In this document: one piece after another, positions 24,261 to 34,858 of the stretch
Layout: the number at the start of each line of letters is the position of its first letter
How positions within the stretch are numbered: the first letter of the stretch is position 1
DNA from: Rotaria sp. Silwood1
Lineage: Eukaryota > Rotifera > Eurotatoria > Philodinida > Philodinidae
NCBI GenBank assembly: GCA_905250075.1
Contig: CAJNOP010000020.1
Coordinates: forward strand, 1-64,000
Length of the DNA stretch: 64,000 nt
Reading direction: 5' to 3'
The notes under the pieces: generated by a model
Database searches by the model: none
What the model was told of the DNA's origin: nothing
The model's input: the letters and a program-made list of their open reading frames with translations, nothing else
Program-made: the position numbers and the translations under genes

Positions 24261-24430
24261 TATATATATATGTCAGCGTCCATACTCGGATTCCGTCCAA
24301 TCTCAGATTCGCCTGAAAATTGAGCGTACAATCTCAGATTGGCCTAGGCGAATCTCAGATTGACCTGATGAATTTACGTCCAATCCGAGATTGGACGGAA
24401 TCCGAGTTTGGACGCCAACATATATATATA
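24261..24430. mobile_element. 170-bp palindromic MITE upstream of the F-box gene
   Basis: TATATATATA flanks each end (24261-24270, 24421-24430). Inside, the first 40 nt (GCGTCCATACTCGGATTCCG region) are matched by an inverted copy at 24381-24420 with about five differences. The middle repeats CAATCTCAGATTGGCC and GCGAATCTCAGATT words. It ends 35 nt before the F-box start codon, so it lies in the promoter or 5' UTR. Confidence 0.8.
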
Positions 24431-24465
24431 GTATTAGAAAAGTAGATATATATTGATCAACAAAC

Positions 24466-26630
24466 ATGAATGATTTGTTGGTTCAATTGGATGATTTACC
24501 TGATGAAATTCTTATGTATATATTTAAAAAATTGTACAATGATGAAGTGCTTTATTCTTTAATGGATGTTAATCAACGACTCAATAGAATTCTACATGAT
24601 AGAATCTTTACTCGTCATTTACGTTTACTAAAATATTGTCGAATCGACAATTCTACCATTCCATTACCAGATTCAATACTTCATCGATTTTGTTCAAAAA
24701 TTTTACCTAAAATTGGACATCAAATTGAAACTCTTTATCTTGAACGAACATCGATAGAACGTGTTCTTCATGCTACAAATTATATTAATTTAAAGAAACT
24801 TGGTTTATGTGATATTCAATACAAAGATGCTATGTCTCTATTTACTGGTAAGAGATTTTCTTTTATTGATTTCACTGTAAAATTAATTAGTTACTGGAAT
24901 AACAACTTATTTAGTTAATAGAATTAAATATTTATGATTAACTATCATCGAATAATAGAAATTCATTTTTTATTTCTCTTTTATTTATTAGAAAAAAAAA
25001 CATATCATTTATAGGAATTTCATTACGAGAAAAAGGATTTAATCGTTCATTTGTATAAGAAAAAAAAGATATTGATAATATACTCAATTGAAATTTGTCA
25101 AGATTAATACAGGAAATGTAGAAAGTCTAGAAGATAAACAAATCAATGAATGAGATAGAACACAATATTAATCACATACAATGTAATCTATGAGAGAAGT
25201 TAAAAAAAAGAACATCACATATATGGGTGAGAATGTTGTGAAAAATACAAAATCTTAGATATTTTAATTGAATGAATAGAAAGAGATCTGAAAAATATTT
25301 TCATTTTAAACTTTTATTTAGAGAAGAATCCTTTAACCCATATATTCAAAAATCAAATTAGATCACTCTTTACCAGTTTTAATAAAGAAAACATATCGTC
25401 TCCATTGGGAGGTCTCTCTCCAATTATATTTACAAAAATTTTGACAATATTTACTAATTTACAATGCTTAAAATTCAATCCATCGGCATCTTATCTTGAC
25501 GCTTCAGTTTTACATATGGCGGATGAAACTGCCATCTGTTCAACTTTATTAGAATTACATATCACTGTGGCAAATATGGAAGACTGTCTTTATATATTGG
25601 ATGGACGTTTTGATCAACTTCGTATACTTTATGTTACTTTTTATGGTAGCTTTCCTGGCTTTTTCAACATTGAACATAAGGTAGGTTATTTTTATTAATA
25701 TTTTGTTTAAATGAATCCATATTTGTTTCCATTGTTCAGGAAAAGCTACTACCAAACTTACGGATTTTTTCTTTGTACTGCAAGCGCCAGATAGATGATT
25801 TTGATGAATCAATTGTAGCACTTCTACGTCGAATGTTAAATTTAGAAGAACTTGATTTAAATATTCAAGTTCAATGTTATGAAAAATTTATTGATGGTGA
25901 TACATTGAAGAAAGATATTATTATTTATATGCCACAATTATATAAACTCACATTTAATATTTGCTCAATAATTAATCATCGTGATCAAACTATTTTTCCA
26001 TTAAATGAAGATATTCAAAAAACTTTTAAATATTTTTCTAATAATCAAATAATTACTTGTATTGATCATTTTCAAGAAGAAGGATGTAGTCAATGTCATA
26101 TTTATTCATATCCATATAAATGGAAAGTTTATAATTATATAACAAATAATTTTCCAGGTGGATTATTTACTAGTGTTACTCAAGTATCATTATATGATGA
26201 ACGTCCATTTGAACATGAATTTTTTCTTCGAATTCAAAAATCATTTCCATATCTGAAAGAATTAACAATAAATAATCGAAAAGCACAAAATAACAAACAA
26301 TTAATAAAATTAAACAACGATTATCAAATATTGTCAATTATTGAATATCCATACCTTACTCGACTTAATATTATTAAGACTCATGATGATTATGTTGAAT
26401 TTTTTTTATTTGATACGAAAATCTCTTTGCCAAATAATCTTCATCTATGTGTCGATTATCAATCATTGAAAAGAGTGACATACGATTTTACAAGATATAT
26501 AACACGAAATCATTCTTCAAAACTTGCTGCTCTTTATTTGTCTACATTGGATCAAATCGATGAACATATTAAAAACTATTTTCCTCATGCATATTTCCGT
26601 TGTTTTGCTGATTTTGTATTATCTAACTAA
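24466..26630 (+). CDS. F-box protein with leucine-rich-like body, 543 aa
   Basis: Exons 24466-24847, 25322-25680 and 25740-26630 join in frame (382+359+891 nt) and end at TAA 26628. Residues 8-45 form the F-box (LDDLPDEILMYIFKKLYND, then the DVNQRLNRILHD half), which binds Skp1 in SCF ubiquitin ligases. The rest has irregular Leu-rich segments (LEELDLN, YLKELTINN, LTRLNI) spaced like degenerate leucine-rich repeats and would be the substrate-binding part. The substrate is unknown. Intron 1 is long (474 nt); intron 2 is 59 nt. After exon 1 an in-frame read-through would end at 24918. The gene converges with Roquin downstream. A palindromic MITE sits immediately upstream. Confidence 0.88.
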
Positions 26631-28109
26631 AAAAAAGAAAAATAGATTTATTTTATATGGAATGAAACGATTGAAAGAGACAAAAGAGAATGAATAAAGG
26701 TAACAATTTCAAAGAAAAATCAAATAACAGATAGAGTTCCATCCAAAATTGATTGTACAACTGAGAAATAAGCTTCTATATTTACAATAGATCTTGAATA
26801 TTGCTTAACTATTTGAATTTTAAATGTTCCATCATTATATAGCTTATCTATGGTATTGATTTTACAGATCAATTCTTTCTATCTGTCAATGAAAGGTGTT
26901 CACAGAAGAGAAAAGGATGATATCTTCGACGATTTTCTTTCTAATGTCCTACATGAAAAATGCTTAATTTTTATTGTCAATTCCTATTTATTCTTCTCAC
27001 TAGTCAAAATAAATAACATTTATTGGTAAAGAATATACGCAAGCCTAAAAAAATATCAAATGAATTCCTTCAGTCACCTTGTGTTTAAAAGATGGTCTAT
27101 TCAACTTTGACAGAAGATGATCGATTTTAGTTGGAAAAAATTCTATAGTCATTTGTTCAAATGATTGACATTAGCTCCTTCTATAATAAAAATATTAGAT
27201 TTGGTTCATAGGTAAAAATAAGATAAAGATAATGATTTTTTCTTTTATGACATTTTAATAGAAATCAGAAGAAAATTCTATTTTATATGTTAAATATATT
27301 TAAGATAATATGAATTCTGAATAGTTCAAATATGCCAAGTATTTATTGACGAAAGAAAAGAGAGAACACTAAGATCTTCTTCTTCGGTAGAAAACAATAA
27401 AGATCATATTGATTTTAATTAAAATAAAAATCAAATTCATAATATGTTACATATAATTAACTACTGGATGGAAAATGATTTATATAATGTGCAAGTGCTA
27501 ATAGACTTTTAAACATAGAAATATCTTTAAAAATCCATATTGTATCATCTAAAAGATATCTCGCATGATATTATCACAAATAAATTGGATGTAAGAAATT
27601 TCGAATATGTCCATCATTAATTAAATCATCTGTTACACACAAGTAAATATGTATTTCGTATGTATAATAAAACTAGTGGATCAATATAGCGATGATAAAT
27701 TATTGACAAATATATAAAAACGACTATTATTCAACATTTATTATTTGAACATTAGCAATAAAAACAGTTTGTGCATATGTTTATGATATACAAGTATTTA
27801 ATGAAAAATAAAATTCTTCATGAAAAATATTTCGAGGAGATTTATTTGATGAATTATCTAATAAATAAATGAGAAAATGATTGAACAAATTCTTGATTAA
27901 GACTATTTTTGTCTATTGATTTTAATATTAGAAATGAGATCTAGATATTTCTGCAAAACATTTCTTTCAATTTGAATCAATATAATGAAAATAAAACAAT
28001 AAGTAGATGCAATATTTCTTCTTTTCGTCTTCTTTTATTTTATAAATGGAATAAGACAGACGAACAAGGAACAAAAAGAGAGACAGAAACACAAGAAAAA
28101 GAATCTCGA
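26631..28109. other. Intergenic, between convergent F-box and Roquin genes
   Basis: AT-rich DNA expected to hold both 3' UTRs. I looked here on the minus strand for the missing CCCH zinc finger of Roquin (C-x8-C-x5-C-x3-H pattern) and found none. Confidence 0.45.
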
Positions 28110-30641
28110 TCATTTTTTTAATTTATTTAAAATGCTTACAACTCTCTTCAACATATCTAATGTTGAAGTTAGTACAGATGCGCCTGAAGCATCAATTGCT
28201 AGATTATCGTTTGACAAAAACTGAAAGTGTTTCATTAAATCATTTAAATCTTGACTCTGAGCAGCACCGCTTAATAAAACAATCTTTTTATATTGTTGAA
28301 TAGCTGTTTGAAATGATGTTTTTGTTAATAATTTATCAATTATTGGATCTATAATTGATTCATTTGTTGTATATCCATATAATAATAGTGACCATTGTTC
28401 AGGTGGCATATAAAAACCTTTAACATATAAAAATATTTATTATATATAACTTGAACAAAAAAAAGTATATTTACCACATTGCATAGCCATTTCAATAATT
28501 TTTGAATCATATACACGGCGAAGACTTTCATATTTTTGAAATGCTGGTTTAAGTTGCATTGATGAAGATTCTCCAACTTGTTCTATCTAATATTAAAATA
28601 AAACCTTCAGCTAGAATCATTTCTTTTTTTTTTATTTTTATATATTTACTTCAAAGCAAGGTACATCCAAAAGTAAACGTACAATATATTCAACACTTGG
28701 TTGAATGTTTTTTTGATCTTTTCGTTGTACTAATTGTGTAACAGAATACATAAGATGTTGTTCGGATGATATTCCACTACATTTAATTAATAGAATAATT
28801 AATTTTAATATCTTTTCTTCTATTGCTAAATCAATAAACAATGATTAAGATTAGGAAAAAAAATTAATTTGAAAAAAAAAATCAAACCTGGTTCAGGAAA
28901 TTGACCTTGTTGTAAACCAAGAGCCGACTCAAGATTATTTTTTAATTCTTGAAGACTTTGATAATGAAGAATAAAATCAATACATACATTTTCACCAAGA
29001 TTACGTGCTGCTTGAATAAATATTAAAAAACCTTCATTATTAATATATTGACTATGTAATAAACTAAACATTGTTCGTATCGTTGAACGACTGAGTATTG
29101 ATTGATATTTTTTATTATTAACTAAAAAATAGTCACATAAAAAATGACATAAACTTTTCTTTTTCTTCTTACTTATTTGCATAATTACAAGTGATATTTC
29201 ACCAAAACCTTTTTCAATATCACTAAAATATGATTTTTTTTGATCATCGAATTCCATATAAGATCGACATTGACCCTAAAGTTGTTTATGATCTTTTCCC
29301 TAGACTGAAAGGCTAGGGTCTAGAAACCGAAATTCACCTGTGTCTGTCTGTCTGTCTGTCTGTCGGTAACGCGGCCGAAATGGCCATTTTTTTGGCACAT
29401 GTGACCATTTTTTTGGCGCAAACGACCATTTTTTTGGCACAAGCGACCATTTTCTTGGCACAAACGGCCATTTTTTTACTAAAATTAACTAGGTAACTAT
29501 GGTACAAATGAGCATGTAACTATGGCACAAACGGTCATTTTTTTGGTACAAACGACCACGTAACTATGGCACAGGTGACCATATAGCAACCATAGTACAA
29601 ACAACTATTCCGGTAACTATGGCACAGGTGACCATATAGCAACCATGGTACAAACAACTATTCCGGTAACTATGGCTCAAATGACCATCTAAAGACTGAT
29701 GTAAATGAACCCATAAAAATCATCGATAAAATGTGTCAATGAAATAACTATAATTCGGGTAGTGGTGTAAAACGGCTTACAAAAGCATTTAATTAGTCAG
29801 AGTCAGACCAAATGAGCAGTATGGATTTAAAGAAATCGTTTAAATTATTCATTATTGTAGGATTGATTGTGCAATGTTGTATCAATGAATATCTAATTTA
29901 TTAATAGTTTAGAATTAATGCGCGAATTGAAGCATAAAATATTGATTAATAAAACTCAAATTTTATGAATAATATAATTCATATTTTTGTACGTACAAAT
30001 AGCGCCAATATAATTACAAAAAAAATCGTATTCTTGTCTAATCTTATTGAGCGCTATTTATATTTATAAAAGCAAAAAAAAATAAAACAAAAACGACAAA
30101 AAAAATAAAATTTGTAAAATGCATTATCTTTACTTAGAGTGAGAATTCTCCGAATTAAGTTTTCTGCTCGCCTAAGATATACTGGTTATATTATCAATTT
30201 TGCGTATTACTTTTTGAATGTAGCTTTTTATGCTATTACATCCGTACATGTATTCTATCAGTCTAGGGCTAAGTGAATCGCTTGACGATGAACGTTACTT
30301 GTAGGTAACTATATTTAAATAAAAAGAAAAAAGAAAAAAATCTTTTTTAGTATTTAATAATTAATTTAAATATTTACTTCTGATGAACGATAAATCATCA
30401 TTAAGAATGGATAATTTGTTGGTAATTGATCAATTGGTGTATTTCCAAATGAAACTTGATCTTGTGGACATTCTTTTTGACCACCCATTATATTAATACA
30501 TTGTTTACACATTGTATGCCCACATTTAGGTAATGTTATTGGATGATATAATGGATTTTCATATTCAAAATTTTGTGAACATGCAGCACAACGTAAAAAT
30601 TCCATATAATATGATCGAACTGTTGGTTTTGAAAGATCCAT
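28110..30641 (-). CDS. Roquin-like RING/ROQ protein lacking the CCCH finger, 415 aa
   Basis: Exons 30641-30378, 29275-28888, 28825-28650, 28586-28475 and 28417-28110 (264+388+176+112+308 nt) close in frame. The RING uses C18, C21, C40, H42, C45, C48, C58 and D61; a final Asp is typical of Roquin. ILSRSTIRTMFSL, AARNLGE and EQWSLLLYG match the ROQ/HEPN part of RC3H1/RC3H2, which binds stem-loops in mRNA 3' UTRs and triggers decay or translational block. After the last helix (ILNKLKK) a TGA follows, where vertebrate proteins continue with a CCCH zinc finger and a long Pro-rich tail that contacts the deadenylase. Intron 1 is 1102 nt and repeat-filled, the others 54-63 nt. It probably acts in the cytoplasm as an RNA-binding E3-like protein. 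Confidence 0.85.
29335..29670. repeat. Tandem repeats within Roquin intron 1
   Basis: From the acceptor side: a CTGT microsatellite (29338-29363), about five units of a 22-23-nt motif CGACCATTTTTTTGGCACAA (29380-29475), then two 53-nt units starting TAACTATGGCACAGGTGACC at 29561 and 29614. All three arrays are in the first intron, close to its 3' end. Confidence 0.75.
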
Positions 30642-30828
30642 TTCTATTCAATATCTAAAAATAAATAAAGAAAATGTTTGTTATTAGAGGATCAATTCTT
30701 TCGGAACTTTCTGAATCTTTATTTCAAAAAGGAATACACACACACACACACACACATAATGACTAACGACTACATATAACAAGCACATCCTGCATTTCTC
30801 GTTCGAAAGAAAATACACCTATACATAT

Positions 30829-31772
30829 AAAGGGTGGTCCAGAAGTCCTGACTCGATTTGAATATTAAATTTTTCTTTAGCAAAACACATGGTTGAAAAT
30901 TTGTCTCTATAAAGAAAAGATGCAGTAAAACACGCTCTACAAAATGGCTTTTGATTGACCCTGCTAGCTCATATAGTAAGAAAGTTATAGGCTTAGAGAT
31001 GTGCTTCACAAAAAAGAAAAATTAACCATGAACCTTCTCCGTATGATCTGCTTTAAGTAAAAGTCCCGTAACTTCATCAAACGAAAAAAATTTTCGATCA
31101 GGTTTGTTCTGTTTTAATCAGAAATGATTGCTCTTCTCTAACTAACTACAAAATCAAGCTTCCATCAAGTTTTCTGTTTCTTGCTTGGGTATATTGTCGG
31201 GAACGGGGTTTGCCACTTTTGAGACTTCATTCTCGAGCACACCATCTGCTCTAAAAAAGTCTTTCTACAGACCAGGAGAAATAGTACATTCAAATCTATC
31301 GAACTCAAACTCAGTTCTCACTTTTGCTAAGCTTCTTCACGGAAATAATAAGAGAAGAAAAAGTTTCGGTTGAAAAAAATACCGAATTTACCATGTTTTC
31401 ATTTTTTTTCGTCTGCCATATAATTTCCTTAGTTTTCTTGATTGAAGTTCTGAAATAAAAGTTCACGTATGTTTTTGTAAAGAATTTCATGGCGCTTCTA
31501 TTAAAAAAACGAATTTGTTCTAGGCGACCTATGGAACAGGAGTTCGAGCAAAAATACCGATATCGGGTTCACCGTTAATTTTTCTTTTTTGTGAAGCACA
31601 TCTCTAAGCCTATAACTTTCTTACTGTATGAGCTAGCAGGGTCAATCAAAAGCCATTTTGTAGAGCGTGTTTTACTGCATCTTTTCTTTATAGAGACAAA
31701 TTTTCAACCATGTGTTTTGCTAAAGAAAAATTTAATATTCAAATCGAGTCAGGACTTCTGGACCACCCTTTA
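30829..31772. mobile_element. 0.94-kb element with about 200-bp terminal inverted repeats
   Basis: 30829-31026 and 31567-31772 are inverted copies with few differences, beginning AAGGGTGGTCCAGAAGTCC. TA lies at both outer edges, as expected for a Tc1/mariner-type target duplication. The same 60-codon peptide frame (MKHISKPITF...) is seen in both arms on opposite strands, which is a by-product of the inversion. The 540-nt centre has no transposase. It is probably a non-autonomous element and starts 190 nt upstream of the Roquin start codon. Confidence 0.8.
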
Positions 31773-32425
31773 TGTATTATAAATCCAGGGTAGAAAAGAG
31801 AAGAATGAAAGACAACAAAGAGAAAGTAATATATATGATCGTATGATATGATGTAAGAAGAAAGAATGGTATGATATTGAAAGACGAGAAAAAGAGAAAG
31901 AAGAATAGCTTTCAAGGCAAGTTGTTTTCGTGTATTTTTATTTAATAAATAAATAAATCGTACTTAGTAGTTAAAATAGATGACTTATTGCATATGTGTT
32001 GTAATAATGATGTCAGATAAAATTCTTTCTTTTTATCATAACTTAGTGAAGAAATAGATAGCAGAGAGAGAGAGAGAAAGAGAAGATGAGGATGCCGGCG
32101 AACGTATATGTGTTTTCACTTTCTCTCTCTCTCTCTCTTTCTTATTTCTTTTGCTTCACGTATATGAGATGATACTTCTAATTAGTCGTAGAACATTTTC
32201 ATAGAATATATAATTGAATTTGTTCTGCTATTTGTCATGTATCTGTACATTACCGTTTTAAAGATAATCCAGATAGAAAATTAATGAAAACGACACTTAG
32301 CTTCTTTTTTTTATTTAATTAAAAAGAAAAAGGAAAAAAAAGAAAACAAAGTTTTCCTTTTTTTGAATTTTTCTGTAGTAAAAAATTAATTTTGTTTCCA
32401 AAAATTGGCATTTTCTATAATAGGT
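31773..32425. other. No gene; GA/CT-rich microsatellite
   Basis: Contains a purine-rich stretch and, at 32062-32142, an AGAGAG run and an inverted CTCTCT run about 55 nt apart. No exon. Confidence 0.4.
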
Positions 32426-32725
32426 CATTGTAAATTATAATACCATGTTTGAATAATACTTAATGGAACAGTTTGTTCCAATATTTGAGAGAAACATTTT
32501 GAAAAAATAATCTTATATAATAAACAAAATTATTGAAGCATTTTTGATAGAAATTCAATATTTAATGTAACTGTTCATGGTGTTATATTATGTTGTTGAA
32601 CTTCTTGTTCAAATTATGCTAAAGGTTCAATATTTATACCTAATAAACCATCACTTGGAATAGTTGTTTGAATGTTGAAACTGCTAAATAGTGTTGATAT
32701 TAATGATGAACAAGCTCTCGATCAC
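32426..32725 (-). pseudogene. Decayed coding exon, unknown family
   Basis: One minus-strand frame reads like protein over about 95 codons (FNIQTTIPSDGLLGINIEPLA ... TVTLNIEFLSKMLQ ... ILEQTVPLSIIQTWYYNLQ). It is broken by three internal stops: TAA, TGA and TAA, each one transition from CAA, TGG or CAA. Composition and codon use match nearby genes. I do not recognise the protein. Simple decay of a former gene is the best reading. Confidence 0.4.
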
Positions 32726-33407
32726 ATTATCTTATATACAAAAAAAACAAAAAAAAACAATACTTTAAAAAGAAAACCTTTTATTTTATCGATTTTAAAG
32801 ATTTCACTTGGTTTTGAATTCTTTATTTTTTGTAGATAAATCTATGATTGTCCTTTAATACTTGACCAACTAAAATAAAATAAAAACGAACAAAAAAAAA
32901 GTATCGATAAAAAATAGATGGGTATGACCAAACGTTATGGAATTTCGTTTGTTTACATTGTAATACCTGTATCTCCTCAGTAGTAAAAGCTAACTCTTTG
33001 AAATTTTTATCATAGACAGAGACTATTAAGTTCTACTACTAGTAAAATTTCATCGGCTTTTTTCATAGCTAGAGTTAAGTTATTCCAAACATAGTGACCG
33101 TTACGGAATTTCAAAAAAAATGGAATCTTTTTTGAGGATGATGTGAAAGTTGAGCATTTTACTAAGAATCGGAGTGACATATAAATAACTGTTTTACGTA
33201 CGAATTGTTCAGTTCTCCACAAGCTATCATAATATCACGTTGTTTTCTAACAACTATGACTGCATAGAATAAAATCTAAAAATACTGTTCGTTACGAAAT
33301 TTCACCTTTTTTTTCACGTTTCAAAGCCGAAGGTTTGAGGACCTGAAATTTTTCAATTATCATGATAAAATTATATCTTTCTCCTGAGTTACCAGCAGTA
33401 CAAAGAC
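32726..33407. other. No gene recognised
   Basis: A minus frame at 33010-33222 (ending KKADEILLVVELNSLCL) has some coding look, but no splice partner or motif supports it. Confidence 0.3.
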
Positions 33408-33635
33408 GTAGCTTCTCAAAAGAGATACTTTTGAAAGAAAGCTAACAGCTACTTAATGGTTTTCTACAGCTACTTAATGATTCTACAGCTACTTAATGAA
33501 TTCCAATAGCTACTAAATGATTCTCTACAACTACTTAATGATTCTACAGCTATTTAATGAATTCCTATAGCTACTTAATGACTTTTTATACCCACTTTAT
33601 GGTTTCCTGTAGATACCTAATCATTCTACAGCTAC
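33408..33635. repeat. AGCTACTTAATG-type tandem array, copy 2
   Basis: Same leader (GTAGCTTCTCAAAAGAGATA) as at 19171, followed by eight or more AGCTACTTAATG-like words with spacers TGGTTTTCTAC, GATTCTAC and AATTCC. Degeneration increases toward the right (AGATACCTAAT). The order of spacer types agrees with copy 1, so both derive from one longer repeat. Confidence 0.8.
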
Positions 33636-33640
33636 ATCAA

Positions 33641-34858
33641 GTTTTGCTTTAATTATTAAGACATCCCACGTTTATTTTAAGTTGGTGTGCGTATTTGGAG
33701 TTTAGATAACGATTAAAAGACTCCGTAACCATTTTAACATACTACAGTGGTTAAAAACCTCGTGGATAATTATAAAAACCATTGTTATTTATAAACTAAT
33801 TGCCATTTAAACGATATGAAATATTTCCTTCATTATTTATAGCTATTATAACCTTTTCATGGCTATAAATATGATTTCTTAAATATTGAAAAGCTTTATA
33901 CTGACGATTATTTGACTAGCTAATAGATCTCTAAGATATTTGTATTTTTTGCCTGTGGCTCACAACTTAATATTGTGCTCTCTTTCTTTTCTCGCTACTA
34001 TGTATAGTTAAAATATTTATCATTAATCTCACAAAGAATCTATTTCTGAATGGCTCATAATATTATGAAGAAGAATAAATGAAATATTTTGAAAAACCAA
34101 TATGCCATAAAAGTCATCATTTTTAGAATTTTTTTAAAACCAAATAGTAAACAAAATTATAAATATTTGAATTCTTTATTACAAACCAAATACCGATTCC
34201 AATTACGAATATATGAAGTTTTATTTCATAAAACGCTTCACTGATATAGATTAAAGAAATCAATATTTTTCTACAAACCAAATAGACATTGAAGCTATTA
34301 ATATTTAGACTTTTTTGACGAACCTCTTGCGCTAATTAAAGTATTAAAAAGTAATTCAATTCATAAATATTTTTATGAACCCAATACGAATTCAAATTGT
34401 GAACACTGAAGTTTTTTATTTGAATTTTTTAAGAAACCTAATGATGAAACTTAATCATTAATACGAAGTCAAATCATAAATATTTGAATTTTTCCTTCAA
34501 CCATCTCCCTGCTCAAACTATATCATTAATAAGATTCATTTTATGAATATTCGAATATTTTAACGAATCCAATAGCTATTTATATTTTGAATATTTGGAT
34601 TTTTCATCAAAACCAAATTAAAATTAAAATTATGAATATATGAATTCTCCCCACTTCAACCGCCCCATCATTAGGTAGCTATAGAAATAACTCGACATTT
34701 TTTTATTTTATATTCAAATTGATTATTTCTTAAATCTTGAAAATGAAAGTCATGATAATGATAAATTATGTCCAAGGAAAAATACAAAGAAGAAAAATCG
34801 ATTTGTCAATCATATAAATTATTCTTCTCATATACAAAAATTATTTGGTGTTTCATAA
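33641..34858. other. No gene recognised
   Basis: AT-rich DNA. Between 34080 and 34650 a loose repetition of ATGAATATTTGAATTTTT and CAAACCAAAT words at roughly 60-100-nt spacing suggests an old degenerate tandem repeat. Confidence 0.35.

Noticed and set aside
30770..31009. 79-codon minus frame and its twin at 31591-31782 plus
   Set aside because: Identical peptides come from the two arms of an inverted-repeat element, not from genes.
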